Of a stretch of DNA of 64,000 nt, positions 1-12,817 are shown one piece after another. Source of the stretch: Synanceia verrucosa (lineage: Eukaryota > Chordata > Actinopteri > Perciformes > Synanceiidae); the NCBI GenBank assembly GCA_029721515.1, contig CM056566.1:20924269-20988268 (forward strand), given 5' to 3'. Below the pieces are notes generated by a model that was not told where the DNA came from, searched no databases, and was given only the letters and a program-made list of their open reading frames with translations. Every line of letters starts with the position of its first letter. Within the stretch, counting starts at the first letter, position 1. A program made the position numbers and the translations under genes.

Positions 1-49
1 TGTCGCATGGTGTGAGAGTGAAGCATGATCAAACAGGCATGCATTTGTC

Positions 50-90
<41 letters not shown>

Positions 91-902
91 CTTTGTGTGG
101 ATCGGTATGGAAACCGTCTCCACTGGGAGCTAAATGATGACGTAAGGAGCACACATCATCCCACTGGTGGAGACTTGGTTTTGGATTAGCTGAGAACTTT
201 TATTAAACCACCAGAATATCACCAGCATGTGTTCCATGGTGAGTTAACTCTGTCTACTAGTGCCTCATCAGGTTGAGTAGAGATGTATGTTTATTTTATT
301 GTTTTCTTTGTGGGCTGTGGAATGTACCACTGTAATAATCTGATTTTTTAAGTGTTTTTTATAAGAAGCTGATTTTGTTCTTTAGTAATTAAACTGTGAT
401 TTTCAGGTGAAGTCCAGCCCACCGAGCGGCAGGAGTGCAACCTTAGAAAGCCTCTCAAGATTCAGCTTGTGACTCAGTATATAAGCATACAGAAAGAGTT
501 ATTAATATTGTCAAATGTGATGATTTTTCTTTGAACCCAACTTCAGTTCTTTGCTGCATAATTTTTCATAAATCCATACATTCATTAACTTTCAGTTTGA
601 AAAAGTGTCCAGACTCTTCTAAATTGAAAATAGCTGCTGTCGGGTGAATATTTCCGAAGCACTTTCATTCGTCGCACTTCTTTAGGGATTGAGATTTGAC
701 AGAAAAGGATGGGGACGAGGGGAAATTGCTTTGAAGCATTTGACAGATGTCTTGGCTGAAGTAGAGCCTGTTTCACAGCCGGACCTTTGAGTCACTTTGG
801 AAAGACGGGAACAGAGCGTATGGAAAGATGGCCGACATGACGTCCCCTCAGAAGGAACCTGTCTGTTAACCTCTGTGGTTCAGTTTAGAAACCTCCACAT
901 GA
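1..902. other. non-coding, no gene seen
   Basis: Apart from the (GT)n tract near the left edge, I see no coding potential, RNA gene or recognisable repeat here. Confidence 0.6.
53..87. repeat. (GT)n microsatellite
   Basis: Uninterrupted GT dinucleotides, about 17 units. Confidence 0.95.
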
Positions 903-1073
903 ACTCGTGCCATTGACGTATTTCAACGTCAGAGTGGATTTTTCGGCAGTGGCTTGTGAGTAATTTGGGCAAAATGGGCAAAAACGCTGGAACGTTCTTT
1001 CTGTTTTATAAAATGGCTGTGGGAGGCCGCGATCTGCGACCTGCTGCCAAAAAACCAACACTCAAAGAGTTAA
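903..1073. mobile_element. TTAA-MITE copy a, internally rearranged
   Basis: The left part (GTGCCATTGACGTATTTCAA then the CAGAGTGG..TTTTTCGGCAG segment) is the plus-orientation left end. It jumps to the plus right arm (AAAAACGCTGGAACG, TTCTGTTTTATAAAATGGCT). It finishes with an inverted left end (GACCTGCTGCCAAAAA, CACTCAAAGAGTTAA). The left terminal TTAA is lost. This is a chimera, not a simple deletion. Confidence 0.75.
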
Positions 1074-2317
1074 TAGCCACAGACGGTCCAGAAAAGGCAC
1101 CAGTAAAAGTTTTCCTTGGCAGCATAAAATAAGATTATCCCACAAAAGAGGAAATTTGCATCGCAGCAGCAACGTGGTTAGAGCAAAAATAACAAGAAGG
1201 AGCATTAAAATATAAGAACATCAGTAAAAGAATGGATAAAAGCCTAAATAAGCAACAAACTGATTCATCATATATACAACAAGTGAACAAAATAAGCTTT
1301 TGATTATGTTTTAGGAGGTAGATTTTGACTCTAAGATTTAAATTTTTACCCTGTATTGCAGATATCAGTTTTTCCTGTCGGTAGCAGGTCGTTCCCGTGG
1401 CCTCAGGCGTTACTCAGAAGTCTCAGTGACTCACTTTCATCATTTTGGATCTTTCCTCTCTTTTATTCTCATCACTCCCTTGTCTCGTTCCTCCCTGTAA
1501 CCCTCAGAACTAGTGTGTTTTCCTCTTGGCGTATCATCTGCGTGTGGAAATGTATCCCCGCCTGTGGCTTTTTTCCGTCTTTCTACGGCGGATGAGCGAT
1601 TTGACACCTAACGTGAGGATTTTAACCCCAAAAGTGTTTCCACGGCAACAGCAGGAAGCAGAGCAGAAATGAGACGCAGTGGGAGGAGGAGAGGATTTGA
1701 GAGCGCATTACAAGATTTGACAGGATTGTGAATGTGATAGTTTTAAGCCCTCTGTGAGACTCCTGTCGGCTCGGTTTGAGCAAACAGCAGGGCTTCGTTT
1801 GTCGCTGCCTGGTTTCGCAGTCGGCGTCCGCGGCATGCAACCAGAAACTAAGAGCCTTAAAGTCCGTCTTTAAGAAACAGGGCCCTAGTCTGATCCACGT
1901 GGATCTCACGGTCGTCCACAGGCATTACTGTAAAATAGATATGAACCTAACACCTCCACTTACCCCTCTGGATTTACTGGCATCGACTATGTGCTTGTTT
2001 CCAGTCTACTGGGACCCAGACCACGGCATCTTAAAGATGATTAAATGTGTGACAGTGCCTGCAGCTCAATAAGCCTCAGGGCAGTTACAGATTCACTCTG
2101 TCAATGGTTTCGATTTCCTGTCTTATTTTAGGAGCTGCTCAACATATTGAGATTAACAGAGAGGGACGGAAAAAGAAAAGAAGGTCCAGTAGAGATTTTT
2201 TAGATCTCCACCCTCCTGCGAATGTTTCAACGTGTTTTTCACTGGCATGGGAATCCATGTCTGCAGCTGCTCTGTGGAGGAGTGTCTCAGCTACGTCTCA
2301 ACAGAAGAGAAGAGAGG
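1074..2317. other. non-coding, no gene seen
   Basis: Several short open frames overlap on both strands, but none has splice signals, motif content or codon bias that I can support. Confidence 0.55.
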
Positions 2318-2470
2318 GCCCTTTATTGTCATTATTCAGTCGTACTGCGAAATTGAAGAGCTTCTCGTGTTTCAGTGCATAATAATAAAAGTAAGTATAA
2401 GTGTAAAAATGATCCTAGAATGTAAATACAGGAATAAGCATGAAAATAAGTGTAACAGTTGTCTTTATCG
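2318..2470 (-). mobile_element. LINE 3' end fragment (CR1/Rex1-like)
   Basis: CCTTTATTGTCATTATTCAG reads on the minus strand as ...AATGACAATAAAGG, the usual 3' terminus of CR1/Rex1-type LINEs in fish. It is preceded on that strand by AATTTCGCAGTACGAC. The upstream part of the element is A/T-rich and not otherwise recognisable. Confidence 0.5.
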
Positions 2471-2995
2471 ATAGATATGGACATGATAACTACTGAGAAT
2501 ACAAACAGGAAACGTACAGATGTATGCACTACAGTACAGCGTTCTTCACTTTGAGGACAGCCAACAGTCCTCTGAGCTGCTTTCACTGTCCTCTGAAGCC
2601 TCTCTATGTCTGCAGCTCCTGCAGCAGCTCTCCATGGACGACCGGCAGCATAACGGTGACTTCAAACTTTACGCAAACTGTTTACGCCTGCTGCGTCTCT
2701 GTTTTGAGAAAGGCTGTAAGTCACTGCGACCATGAGAGGTCCTCTGCTGTGGACAGAGGACAGGAGGCGGGAAACTTGTCACTTCCTGGTTTTATTTTGT
2801 AGTATTGTTGTTTCAGGTAGTTTGCTTCCTGCCCCGCCCTGATTGTTTCCAGATCTTTCCTCATGTTTTTCTCTAGTCCAGTGTGAGTTTCTCTTGTTTC
2901 TGTACATTTCTGTCGCTAGCGAGCTGTGTTCATCTAGTATTTAGTTTCTTTTCCTCCTCTTTTTTAAGTGTAGAGCAGCTAGGTGTTTTCCGTCT

Positions 2996-3130
2996 CTACT
3001 GTAATAGGTCGAGCATCCTTTGTTTTGTTTTCTAGTATAGCCTCCCTGGTTTTATGGGTCGAGTCCCCTTGGTTTAGTTTCCAGATTAGCCTCCATAATT
3101 TTATAGGTTGGGTCCCCTTGACTTGAGTCA
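2996..3130. repeat. degenerate tandem repeat, about 50 bp units
   Basis: Three related segments each carry a T(A/T)ATAGGTCGAG/GGGTCGAG/AGGTTGGG motif followed by (T)CCCCTTG/CATCCTTTG and a T-rich part ending TTTCTAG or TTTCCAG. Similar units are common in fish non-coding DNA, and the function is unknown. Confidence 0.5.
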
Positions 3131-3472
3131 TGCTTCTGGGTTCTCCAGGTAGAATATTCATATCCAGGTAACACACCTGTGAGCAAAGCGTAGATAAACA
3201 GGAAACTATGCTTTTACCTGATAACGGCTGATAGATGTCGACACTGAAGCCGGCGACGCTGATCTCAGATCAGTATCATCCCTAAATAGTTGGTACTGCA
3301 CATGCTCTGCTTCCTGTATTCTTTCTGGAGGAGGTTTTGATTTTTGCATGAGACACTGGAAATAAAACCCTTTTTTATTGTACACATCTACTGCTCCATT
3401 TACACATCATGAAGCAGCACAAGATGGAGTTTCTCCTCTTCAGCCTCCCTGTGGAGACGCTAGGAATCGTTA

Positions 3473-3474
<2 letters not shown>

Positions 3475-3520
<46 letters not shown>
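3475..3520. repeat. (TG)n microsatellite
   Basis: About 23 TG units, followed by a short imperfect extension. Confidence 0.95.
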
Positions 3521-3521
<1 letters not shown>

Positions 3522-4325
3522 GTGTGTTGGTCAGGCCGTGTTACGGGGTAATGGCTTCTTACATAATATCCATTTTAGCCCTCTTCTTTCACCACCTCCT
3601 GAGGGTAAACCAGGAGGGATCACAGCTCCTTGCTGAACTCCTGTCACCAGTATAAAAGGGTGCCTGTCCACGCAACAATGCGCTTCATTTCCCCAAGGGC
3701 ATTGTGGGAGCTGCGGGTCATACCAAGAAAGGTTGGGGGGGTAAAATAAATTACTATTGATCTACTACTGCTTTCTGGAGGTGTTAAAGCAAAATGCACA
3801 CAACCCTTAGCGCACACTTGCATAGTCATAAATGCATAACTGCACACGCACACTGAATTTTTATCCATCGTTTTTTTTGCTGTGTGTCCAGTGAAGCCAG
3901 CAGGGTTTCTCATTGATTTGTGGTCGCCGACATAAGCAGGAGGTGGTAAAAGGGCATGAAAATGTGCCGCTGCACTTCAGGAAAGCCTGTGAGCTCTCCT
4001 TCTGCAGCGCTCCGTCTCCTCGTCCATCCATCACGCTGCTTCACCATGCAGACAACGGCATTATTTCTATTCACTCTGCGCTTTTAACTGAAAGATCACA
4101 GGTTGCATCTTTAAGGGTAACTTTAAGTACCTACATTTGTTTTATGTTTTGATTTTTTTTTCTGAAATTGCTGTAAAAATGTAAAGAATGCTGCACCAGT
4201 TTTATTAAACCCCTTTTTTGCTACAAACAGGCTCAGGTTATTGGTAAAAGTCTCTGACAACATTATGGACGATGCACCGATTTTAACTTGAGCCAGTCTG
4301 TCTGTTTTTTGTGTCCTAGTCCTAC

Positions 4326-4444
4326 TTAACTCATTGAGTGCCTTAGCGTTTTATAAAACAGAAAGTGTCCAGTGTTTTTGTCCATTTTGAGACCGAGATT
4401 GACGACCTGCTGCTGAAAAATCCCAATGGCACTCAAAGAGTTAA
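4326..4444 (-). mobile_element. TTAA-MITE copy b, internally deleted (119 bp)
   Basis: TTAA is present at both ends, with inverted termini TTAACTCATTGAGTGCC and GGCACTCAAAGAGTTAA. Only the two ends of the family remain: the GTTTTATAAAACAGAAAGTG arm and the GACGACCTGCTGCTGAAAAA arm. The whole middle is deleted. Confidence 0.85.
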
Positions 4445-5403
4445 ACTAAAGGCAGACATGTACACCGTTAAGTGTTGCCGTCTTTTAACTTTACGTGATC
4501 AAGTGGAGTTAAAGATCTGTAGCAGCGTTCAGAAGCTTTAGTCCAGCGTTGAGGGGATTAACCTGACACTGAATGCATGCACACATCCCTGGAAGACACC
4601 ATTTCATCAAGAGTATAGCCACACAAAGAAACAGTTCTTTCATTCAGCTTGATGAGTCAATTAAGACTGGTTCTAGTCTCTGCTGTTTAATTTGTCTGGC
4701 TAAATGAGGAGGACTCAGCCTCATTTAGTCTTCTTTGGCTGGAAAAAGTCTGCTGCAGGCACCACTGTGTGCACAACGGAGAGTGAAGGCAGAACACTAA
4801 ATCTTTAGTGTTTTTGAGGAGCTTTTCTGTGGCTCTCCAGCTCATATTAGCAGGTTGACTAATAGTGTCGGGGTTATGGGGTATGTCAATTGTCTGCTAT
4901 GTGCTTTTGCACTGTTATACACAGAATCTGGTGTCCAAACAAAGACTCTGTCCTCTCTGTCCACTACAGCTACAAATCAGATTCTACCCTTTGTTCCAGC
5001 CAGCATCCCCAGTGCAAGGAAGTCTCTCTGAGCCTGGCTACCGAATAAACTGACTCCAGTTCAGACTGACAGAGAATTATTTATGAGGCAACTACACCAG
5101 CTACAAAGAGACTTGAGCCAGAAAATACCAAGGGAAGACTCAATTTTTAAGGATGTGAGACGTAAGATAGTAAAAACGCTGTATTTTCTGTGGCGATACA
5201 ACCACACCAATACTAATACCTGAGCCGTGATCCTGTTCTTCTTTTTTATTTATCTCATCATGCATTTGAAATTCAGCACAACACTTCCATTCAAAGTAAA
5301 CAGTTCACCACCATCACAGCAAAACGACAAATTACAGGACAATGATGGATTTGTTGGAGGGCAGTGAATGTGATCACAAATGCTAGCAAACATTCATGAA
5401 CCT

Positions 5404-5600
5404 ACACTCGTCTCACACACTACTGCCACCTTCTGCTCTGGAGTTGTACACACAGTTTACTATCTTTACCCAGAATGCATTAGGTTCTGTCAACGTAAAT
5501 TAATTCACACGATGTTATTGCACATCATGTTGAAATAACATTACATGATGTTCAACCACAAAACATGACTATATGTGGTCGAAGCTGCATGTCACACTTA
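5404..5600 (+). repeat. 200 bp dispersed repeat, inverted partner of 34968-35160
   Basis: It shares CTACTGCCACCTTCTGCTCT, ACCCAGAATGCATTAGGTTC, CACATCATGTT and ACCACAAAACATGACTATAT, in this order, with the reverse complement of 34968-35160. No terminal repeats or coding potential are visible. Confidence 0.85.
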
Positions 5601-7264
5601 GATTAATGGAGCAGACACCCAGTTTTTTTAAATGTGCTTAAATTGAGTGGTTTGGCTTTCAGGGCAGCAGTGATTGGACACTGGATTGTCAGATTATGGG
5701 TTTTAAATAGACTGGTGTCTGTGAACATGTGTTCACACACTGAGACACACTGACTCGTTCTGAACTGAATAGCAGAATTTGACTGTCTTAGCAGCAGGTG
5801 TGACCTTTTCACCCACTTCGTTTTCTTTTTTATTAAACCCGAGCCCGTTAGGTGTACTTACAGGGTGTGGTTTCAGTTTTAAACCACTAATTGCATCTAA
5901 TCTCAATTAGAAATCTAACTTTTTGTTAGATTATTTTGTTCTTTTTATGGAAACACCTTTGCTGGTGGTAAATAAGAAGGACTGGAACGTCAGAATATGC
6001 GTCCTTTACTCGTTTAATCGTGTTCTTTTAGTCCGTCCATATTGCTCACTGCCTCTTGTTTTCTCTTCCTGCACCTGCTTGTTTTCATTTCCAAAATAAA
6101 AGTCCTCAGTAATGTTTCTTAATTGATGTGTTATTTGATTGACACGTTTTCAGTGATAGTATTTGTTGTTTGAAGAGTTTTCTGGGAAAGGAAGGAAGTA
6201 AAGGCTTGTGCTTTGGAGCAAATAAAAGGCTGGGCTTAAGCAGGGTTTCTGCTGTGGCCTCCTGAGCCTCATGATTTCTGCCCTCTCAGCACAGTGCCTC
6301 AATACGTATCACTGCTCCTTCCTCCGTTCTGTCTTTCTTCCCCTCACCGTCTCTCTACCTCTGCTTCTCCTTTGATTTAATTGTTCCTTTCCATCTCTGG
6401 CTGCTTTCATTCACCTCCCCTCCTCCTGGTTTTTTTCCTTCACCCAGACTTCCCCTCCACTTCTCCACCCCCTCTCCACTAACACAGCTGCAGAGCTCAG
6501 CATCCATCCTCATGGAGATGGGAGGATGGAGGAATAGATGCTCTTTAAAGTCACGTGTGCCTTCATTTTTCTATGAATTATCTCCATCTTTTCCATCATA
6601 CACATTTTGCTGCTCTCTGACAGAACTGTAATCTACTGTAAATCCCTAAAGAAAATTGGTCTAATTCCCCTTCCATCCCTTTTTCCTTACATCTGTCCTC
6701 ATCCTTGCCCTCACTCTTCTGCCTTTTAACTTCAGTTGACCTGCTCTCTCCTTCCTCATCCAGTGATTCACCTTCCTACATTTACAGGCTTTCTTTGTCT
6801 GTCTCTCCTCTGTTTCTTGCTTCTTAGAAAGCAGGCAGCTGGTGCCAGCGTCTTTGTTAAATTCCCATTAGCTCCCTGCAGGTCCATGCATCCATTCAGG
6901 GGCCCCTCATCAATATTCATCAACATGACCAGCGCCTTTTTCCACCCAAACTCTGCACCTACCTCACCAATCTGAGGATGTTATAATTTACAAACTGTAA
7001 CGTGTTCATGGTCTGGAGAGCAAAGATGTTGAGCACATCCCCCCTGCAGCATTCAGTCAGAGCTGCTTATGAGGAGAAGAAGGAAGCATGTTGCTGCTTG
7101 TCTGTTGGTAAATGTGCTGCTACTCCTGGATCTCCTCGTTGCATTACAAGCAGAATAAAAATGGTGTCTGCTAAGAGCGAGTAAAACTGATTTAGCTCGA
7201 GCCTCCTGATCTTTGTTTTCCTTTAAATATTCCTGTCTGCTCTACTCTGCCCTACAACCTATAA

Positions 7265-7267
<3 letters not shown>
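5601..7267. other. non-coding, no gene seen
   Basis: There is a long pyrimidine-rich stretch at about 6310-6480 and 6660-6800 (TCC/CTT-rich), but no recognisable gene or element. Confidence 0.55.

Positions 7268-7268
<1 letters not shown>

Positions 7269-7296
<28 letters not shown>
7269..7296. repeat. (AT)n microsatellite
   Basis: 14 AT units. Confidence 0.95.
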
Positions 7297-7300
<4 letters not shown>

Positions 7301-7315
7301 CTTCGATTCCAATTT

Positions 7316-7510
7316 GAAGCTCCAAGCTCAGCGTTTTGGGCACCACCATCTTGGAATTTGGCACCAGTTGTGACATAAAAAGGTGGAGTTAAGTACAACA
7401 CTGACTACATGGTCTATTTGCCTCTAAATGGGACCAACATTTCCTAAATGAACGTCATGCTGCATTGAAGAAGACTTGACCGAGGTAATAAATCAATAGA
7501 TTTAAACTCG
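7316..7510 (-). repeat. dispersed repeat R2 copy (partial)
   Basis: It matches the reverse complement of part of 39189-39560 and the direct sequence of 22930-23240. Shared blocks include GTGGAG(T/C)TAA, CTCTAAATGG(G/A)ACC, AACATCATGCTG-like and AATAAATCAA. It is common in fish non-coding DNA by general recollection, and its class is unclear. Confidence 0.65.
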
Positions 7511-7773
7511 TTATGTTCTAGACTTCCATACAGTCAGACTTGTTTTAAAAGAAAGAATGCAGGTTTGAGGCACATATCATCATCAAAAATACATTCACCT
7601 CCTAGACTCTGATGTGCAACCACCATATCCAGACACCCGTCATTCAGCGTCCATGTGGAAGCTCCACTCTTCCTCCAGATGAACAGCCAGAATGAGGCGT
7701 AGCAGGGCTGGATCATCTGACATCTTCCACTGCAAACAGATGCAGCACACGTTTATCAGGCAGCTCATTGAAC

Positions 7774-7931
7774 TCTTTTTCTCCACATTCTGTTTGTTTT
7801 GCTCTCTAATCTCGATCGTCTCCACTTCCTGTTTTGATCTCTGTGGTGTATACCGTCTCTTTATGCTCTGACTACATCAGCGACCTGCTGACGAAAAACC
7901 TCTTTGACGTCGATGACACTCAAAGAGTTAA
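7774..7931 (-). mobile_element. TTAA-MITE copy c, truncated
   Basis: Starts at CTTTTTCTCCACATTCTG and runs through ACTTCCTGTTTTGATCTCTG and ACCGTCTCTTTATGCTCTG to the terminus GACACTCAAAGAGTTAA. About half of the family (the GT-rich arm with the other TIR) is missing, and the CTCCCAGAAG core is deleted. Confidence 0.85.
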
Positions 7932-8879
7932 AAGCAAATGAGCTTAAAGAATTTAGGTGCCGGTTTTGGGATGAAACACATTTCCAGCAGTTGGTTGATC
8001 TCGCTGACATGTTCTCCCATAATTTGAATTAGTCGTCTCCAGGCTTCAGGCCCTGGAGATCATGTCTCAGATTATCACTTTAAGTCACCACAGGAGGTCT
8101 TCAGGATATGGAAATGAGACAGTATGAGCTGCAGGAGCGTCGTGTAACAGCATTGATTTCTTCTTACACTACACGGTATAACAGCATTATATTCATGAGC
8201 TACACCTGTGATTTATTCTCTTTACAGTGAAACATCTGTCACAGCTGTGGCCTTCACACCAGTAAAACAGGATGGATGGACTTTTTTAGTTGACGGGTCA
8301 TGGGAAACTTTACCTTTGAGTCGTCTTCAGTCAGACTTTGTCATGAGAAGAAAACAGGTTAAATGAGGATTAGAAATAAAGACAAAAATCTCGGTAAGCT
8401 TCCCACCTGGGTGCTGAAGAGCTTTGTTGACGGCACAGCAGGTTTGATATTGAGCCGTCTCATCTCCTCAATTATTGGCCCAGTTTAAGTAGATGAATAA
8501 ATAAGCAGCATGGAGGCAGTCAGCAGGACTTAAGCAGTCAAAGCAGGCAATATAAAACGATTCATGGACAGACTGCGCAATAACACTCGTATATCAGCCG
8601 AGCCCGGCCTCCACGAGACAACACCATGATGAATCCTCTGGGAATGATGAGTAGGGCGATTTCCATAATGTGCTGCAGGGTGCTTTATCACCTGGATATA
8701 CATACAGCGTGACAGGCTTTCCATTAACCTCGATGCTCCATGGCTCATTGGTTCTTATTAGCTTATCCTGTAGATTTTAAGAAGATGCTTGGTGGTTAGA
8801 TATCACAGTGTCCTCCTCCTGGCTTCATGCATAATCCTGGAAATAACTTTGAGTGTCTGCCTGCATCCAGTTACCATAA

Positions 8880-8898
8880 ACACACACACACACACACA
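8880..8898. repeat. (CA)n microsatellite
   Basis: About 9 CA units. Confidence 0.9.
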
Positions 8899-9858
8899 GT
8901 CCTACTTATTACAGTGCTCAGTGCACCGTATGTTGTGTGTTTGTGCATTTACGAACTGGCAAGATGTGATATTAGAGACGTTACTGCCCGGTCAGAGCGA
9001 GCTCTACCCCAGAGGACGACGCTGAGCCGAACAATGGCCAGCAGATTAACGCTAGCTAGCACAGACTGAGACAGACGAAAAGGGAAGGAAGAGTCGAAAA
9101 AGGATATGTCACTTTTTCTGCTACGACCTCATTTTCAGGAGAGTTGAGTTGAGAGTCCCATTTTCATTTCCTTCATTTGAATTCGCTTTCCGTCTCTTCT
9201 GGGTTTTCAAAGTCATTCTTCCATCGTCTGTTTCTCTCTAGTCTTTTCATGCTCTTCCTCTCTATCTTTCATCCTGTCCTTCTTTTCATGTCATTTCTTT
9301 CTTCACTCTTCCAACTCCTATAATTGAATTACCCATCATGCTAATCGGTGCACAGTAGCATGAAACTCTAAACCCTTCGCTGTCTCCATCCCAGCTCAGT
9401 TACCTCAGTGTTGTCTCCTCAGTTCTTCACTCACATATCATTCCTCTCTTTTCTCTTTTGAGTCTTTTTTTTTTAAGTATTTCCTCCTCCTGAGCGTAAA
9501 TGTGAGTCCCACCATCATTTTCTCTCTCTGCTTTGGCCTCACATCCACACTAAGCTGACATTTTTCACACTTTGAAAATATGTTCTCCACAGTGGATGAA
9601 TCTTTAAAAAATGGGTGCATCAGTATTTTTACTGAAATATGAAAGAGAACAACAAACGTTGGCTCTGATGTTTCTTTTTATTTGGCAAACAAAATGGGAG
9701 GAATAATGACCGACTTTGCTATTTTTGCTACAGTTGCAGATCTTCACTAAAACAACCTAAAACATGAGCTTGTTTGGTATGCATTTTTAAGTTATCTTTG
9801 CTAATCGGGCTTATTGGGACTTGAGAAGTATAAAAACTGAGCATCATCTTTTGACATG

Positions 9859-9881
9859 TTTTTTTTTTTTTTTTTTTTTTT
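9859..9881. repeat. poly(T) tract
   Basis: A run of more than 20 T. It may be the poly(A) tail of a minus-strand retroposed copy, but no adjacent element was recognised. Confidence 0.8.
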
Positions 9882-9910
9882 ACAAAACTTATATAGGCAG
9901 AATTAAGTGT

Positions 9911-9956
9911 TCAATCAAATCAAAAAGTGTTTATTGTCATTATAAAGGCTTTTTAT
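9911..9956 (-). mobile_element. LINE 3' tail (CR1/Rex1-like)
   Basis: On the minus strand it reads ...ATAATGACAATAAACACTTT followed by TTGATTTGATTG, a typical LINE 3' end with short tandem tail units. Confidence 0.5.
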
Positions 9957-10591
9957 GATATATGTATGTATAGATAATCCAAAATGTGTGCATGCCAGGT
10001 CTTAGGAGGCTAAGTGGAAGTGATTGGCTGAGACAAGGAGCACAAACATTCCCTCATGGCCATATCATGCTTTGAGTGCATTTCTGCAGCTTATCTGTAC
10101 AAATCAGCAGGAGAACCCAACAACCTAACCAGAGCCCAATTATCAGAGAGAAACTGTCTGTTTCTTCTCCCACGAGCTCCATCCACACTGAATATTTAAT
10201 CCTCTGTGCTGATATATTCTCGACATACAGTCTTGTTTAGCTCGATGTGACTTCTGCTACTCCTCGTTCTGTTTCCTGTTGGTTTTATTCCAGTCTTTAT
10301 GTTATGTTGAACTGAGCATTAGTTGAAGTATATCGCTGAAGACGTGCTCGCGTCAGCTGATTTATGATTAGTGTTGCGTTCAAGCTTGTCCATCAGCGTC
10401 TCATTGATGCATCAGCTGATTAACAGCTGACTATAACGACCAAACAGGTTTAACCAAGGAGCCTTTATAACCTCACTGTTCTCACTATTATATTATTTTC
10501 TGCTCTCCTGGTATTGTTGACTTGAAGCTCTAATGTTTTCTATGCAATGGAGTTATTATGATTATAACATTGTGTACAGTCTGAGATAACA

Positions 10592-10968
10592 GTGACGAAT
10601 ATTGATGTCAGTGTTTTTTCAGCATCAGGTCGCTGATCGTGCTCTCACACAGCCTGTGAGTAATGCTGGGGCTTCTGGGAGATGTAGTCAGAGCATAAAG
10701 AGACGGTATACACCACAGAGATCAAAACAGGAAGTGGAGACGATCGAGATTAGAGAGCAAAACAAACAGAATGTGGAGAAAAAGTGGTGATTTTGGTGAA
10801 AGTGTTCTCTACTCTACCTCTGATAAAACAAGAATGGAACAAGGTAAAAACAAACATTTTTTTCAGAGTCATAGTACTAAATATTCTGTAGGTCTAGAAA
10901 TATGACTCTAAATGGACAAAAACACTGGAACAAGACACTTTGTGTTTTCTAAAAGCATTCAGTGAGTT
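10592..10968 (+). mobile_element. TTAA-MITE copy d, both termini eroded
   Basis: It contains the CAGGTCGCTGATCGTGCTCT block, the CTGGGGCTTCTGGGAGATGT core, and AAAACACTGGAACAAGACAC near the right end. About 60 bases between AAACATTTTTTT and CAGAGTCATAGTAC are deleted. The right TIR is degraded to TCAGTGAGTTAT. Confidence 0.85.
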
Positions 10969-12817
10969 ATTATTTAGGTGCTGTAATCACTGCATGAGGG
11001 ATGATACCAATATGATGTGACGGGTGAGGATCGACTTGTCATGTGGGGCGTTCACGTCTTATTCTCAGAGAGGTATCAGCTGGCAGGTCAACAATTCAAT
11101 TTACTCTTCAACAGAGTCTGATCTTCATTTACAGGGAATGTTGAAGGAGGTGAAGGAGTTAAAGGAGAGTCCTTCATGTCTCCGCCTGCCATTATTCTGC
11201 AGCAGTTTGTTGTATTTAAGCTGAAATAAACTGCACCAGAGTGATTCTCTGTTGTTCTCAACCTGCTCATGGCTGCGACTGAAACCCCAAATTGTTCCTA
11301 ATAGTGAGCTGATGCTTTGCATGGCAGCTCAGTGAGAGTGTGCGTGGGTGAGTGAGAGTTTGTAAAGAGCTTTGTTCTACTCAGGTTATAAAGTGTTATA
11401 TGTGGTCCATTTGGTGTTGGGGGCCTCTGGACTTTTCTTTTCCCTCATAAACACACATTCATGTACACTCTGTCCAGTGGCGTTGATGGATATTTGTGCT
11501 TTTCGTGTTATACTCTGTATCTGAAGGGCAGGCGCTGTCTGTCTGTGAGGGAGGATAAGGGCAGTTTTCCTCTCCATCAGTCCACTGTGAAGGATGTCAG
11601 CTTGTGTTAACAAAAGGTGCCGCTTTCAGTGGGATAGGAGAGAAGAATGGCAGCACTGTACTTTGTTAAACTTTTATTTTATGCATAAAAAGGCACTCTG
11701 TGATGGAAACTCTGCTAAGGGTCTTTAAATATGGGTTCAGGAGCATTTCTATTGCCTCTCAGCGGCTCTCAACAATGTACGCTCACATGCACTGAAAACG
11801 TGCACGGCTGGTCTGGTGATCTCAGCAAAGTGAGGTAATCCAACACAGTCTTTATCCTCTGCTCAGGCAGACAGTATTCCTCTGTATCTTTACAAAGACA
11901 ACAGTTATTTGCTAATATGTCAATGCTCCGCATATTGAATTTGTCACCGTTTAAGGGTCAAATGAACGCGACTAAACTGAGAATAATTTGTGATTATCAC
12001 AGCATAAACAGTCTGATAAGGCTTTGTTTGAACCTGTAAGGTTCAATTAGAATTTTATACAGAAGCTGTAGTGATCTGAAGCCCCATTCAGCCTGGATTT
12101 ATGTCTCTGGGATAGATGGGGTGATTCTAACCCCATCACCTCCGCCGGTCAGTGATTCTAAGTGTGTAATGGGGGTAATTTTTCACACCAACCTCAGTAA
12201 TGATTACAGCTGCAATTACCTCCCATTTTTCTGTGAGGTCGCTGCTCTTCCGGCAACATAAATCCATCTGGAGCGACATCCTAGTGTTTTAAAGTGAATC
12301 TTGAGATGTGCCATAAAAACGAAGGAAGTCAAAAATGTTTCTGCAAATCTGAAACACATTAATACCAATTTAAAGGCCCAGGAGAGGCTTCAAACAATGA
12401 CGTCCTTGTCCTTTTAGCCATTTGGATGGAAGAGATGAGCAGGAATTATTCTGCGAGGTCAGTGCAGGTAGTTTAGAGTCACAGGGGAGCACAGTGACAC
12501 AGAAACACATTATGAAGACAGTGAACTTATTGAGGACACTGGGGAAGGTCAGAGAGACCAGAGACCAGAGGAAGGACAGGAGAAAACAGTGGACTTCGCT
12601 GCCTCATGGAGAAGTCCTTGGAAGACTTGTTGGGTGTTTCAGCTGCAAAGAAGATGAATATTGATGTGTAGAAGTGGTTAAAGAAGGACTCTAGAGCGTC
12701 AAAAGTGAAACATTCAATCAATTAGTTGTCAACTGTTAATTAATCGTCAACAATTTTGATAATCCATTAATGGTTTTGAGTAATTTTCAAGACAAAATAA
12801 CCGAATTCTCTGATTCC
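10969..12817. other. non-coding, no gene seen
   Basis: No splice-flanked coding block, RNA gene or repeat recognised. Short frames on both strands look like chance. Confidence 0.5.
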
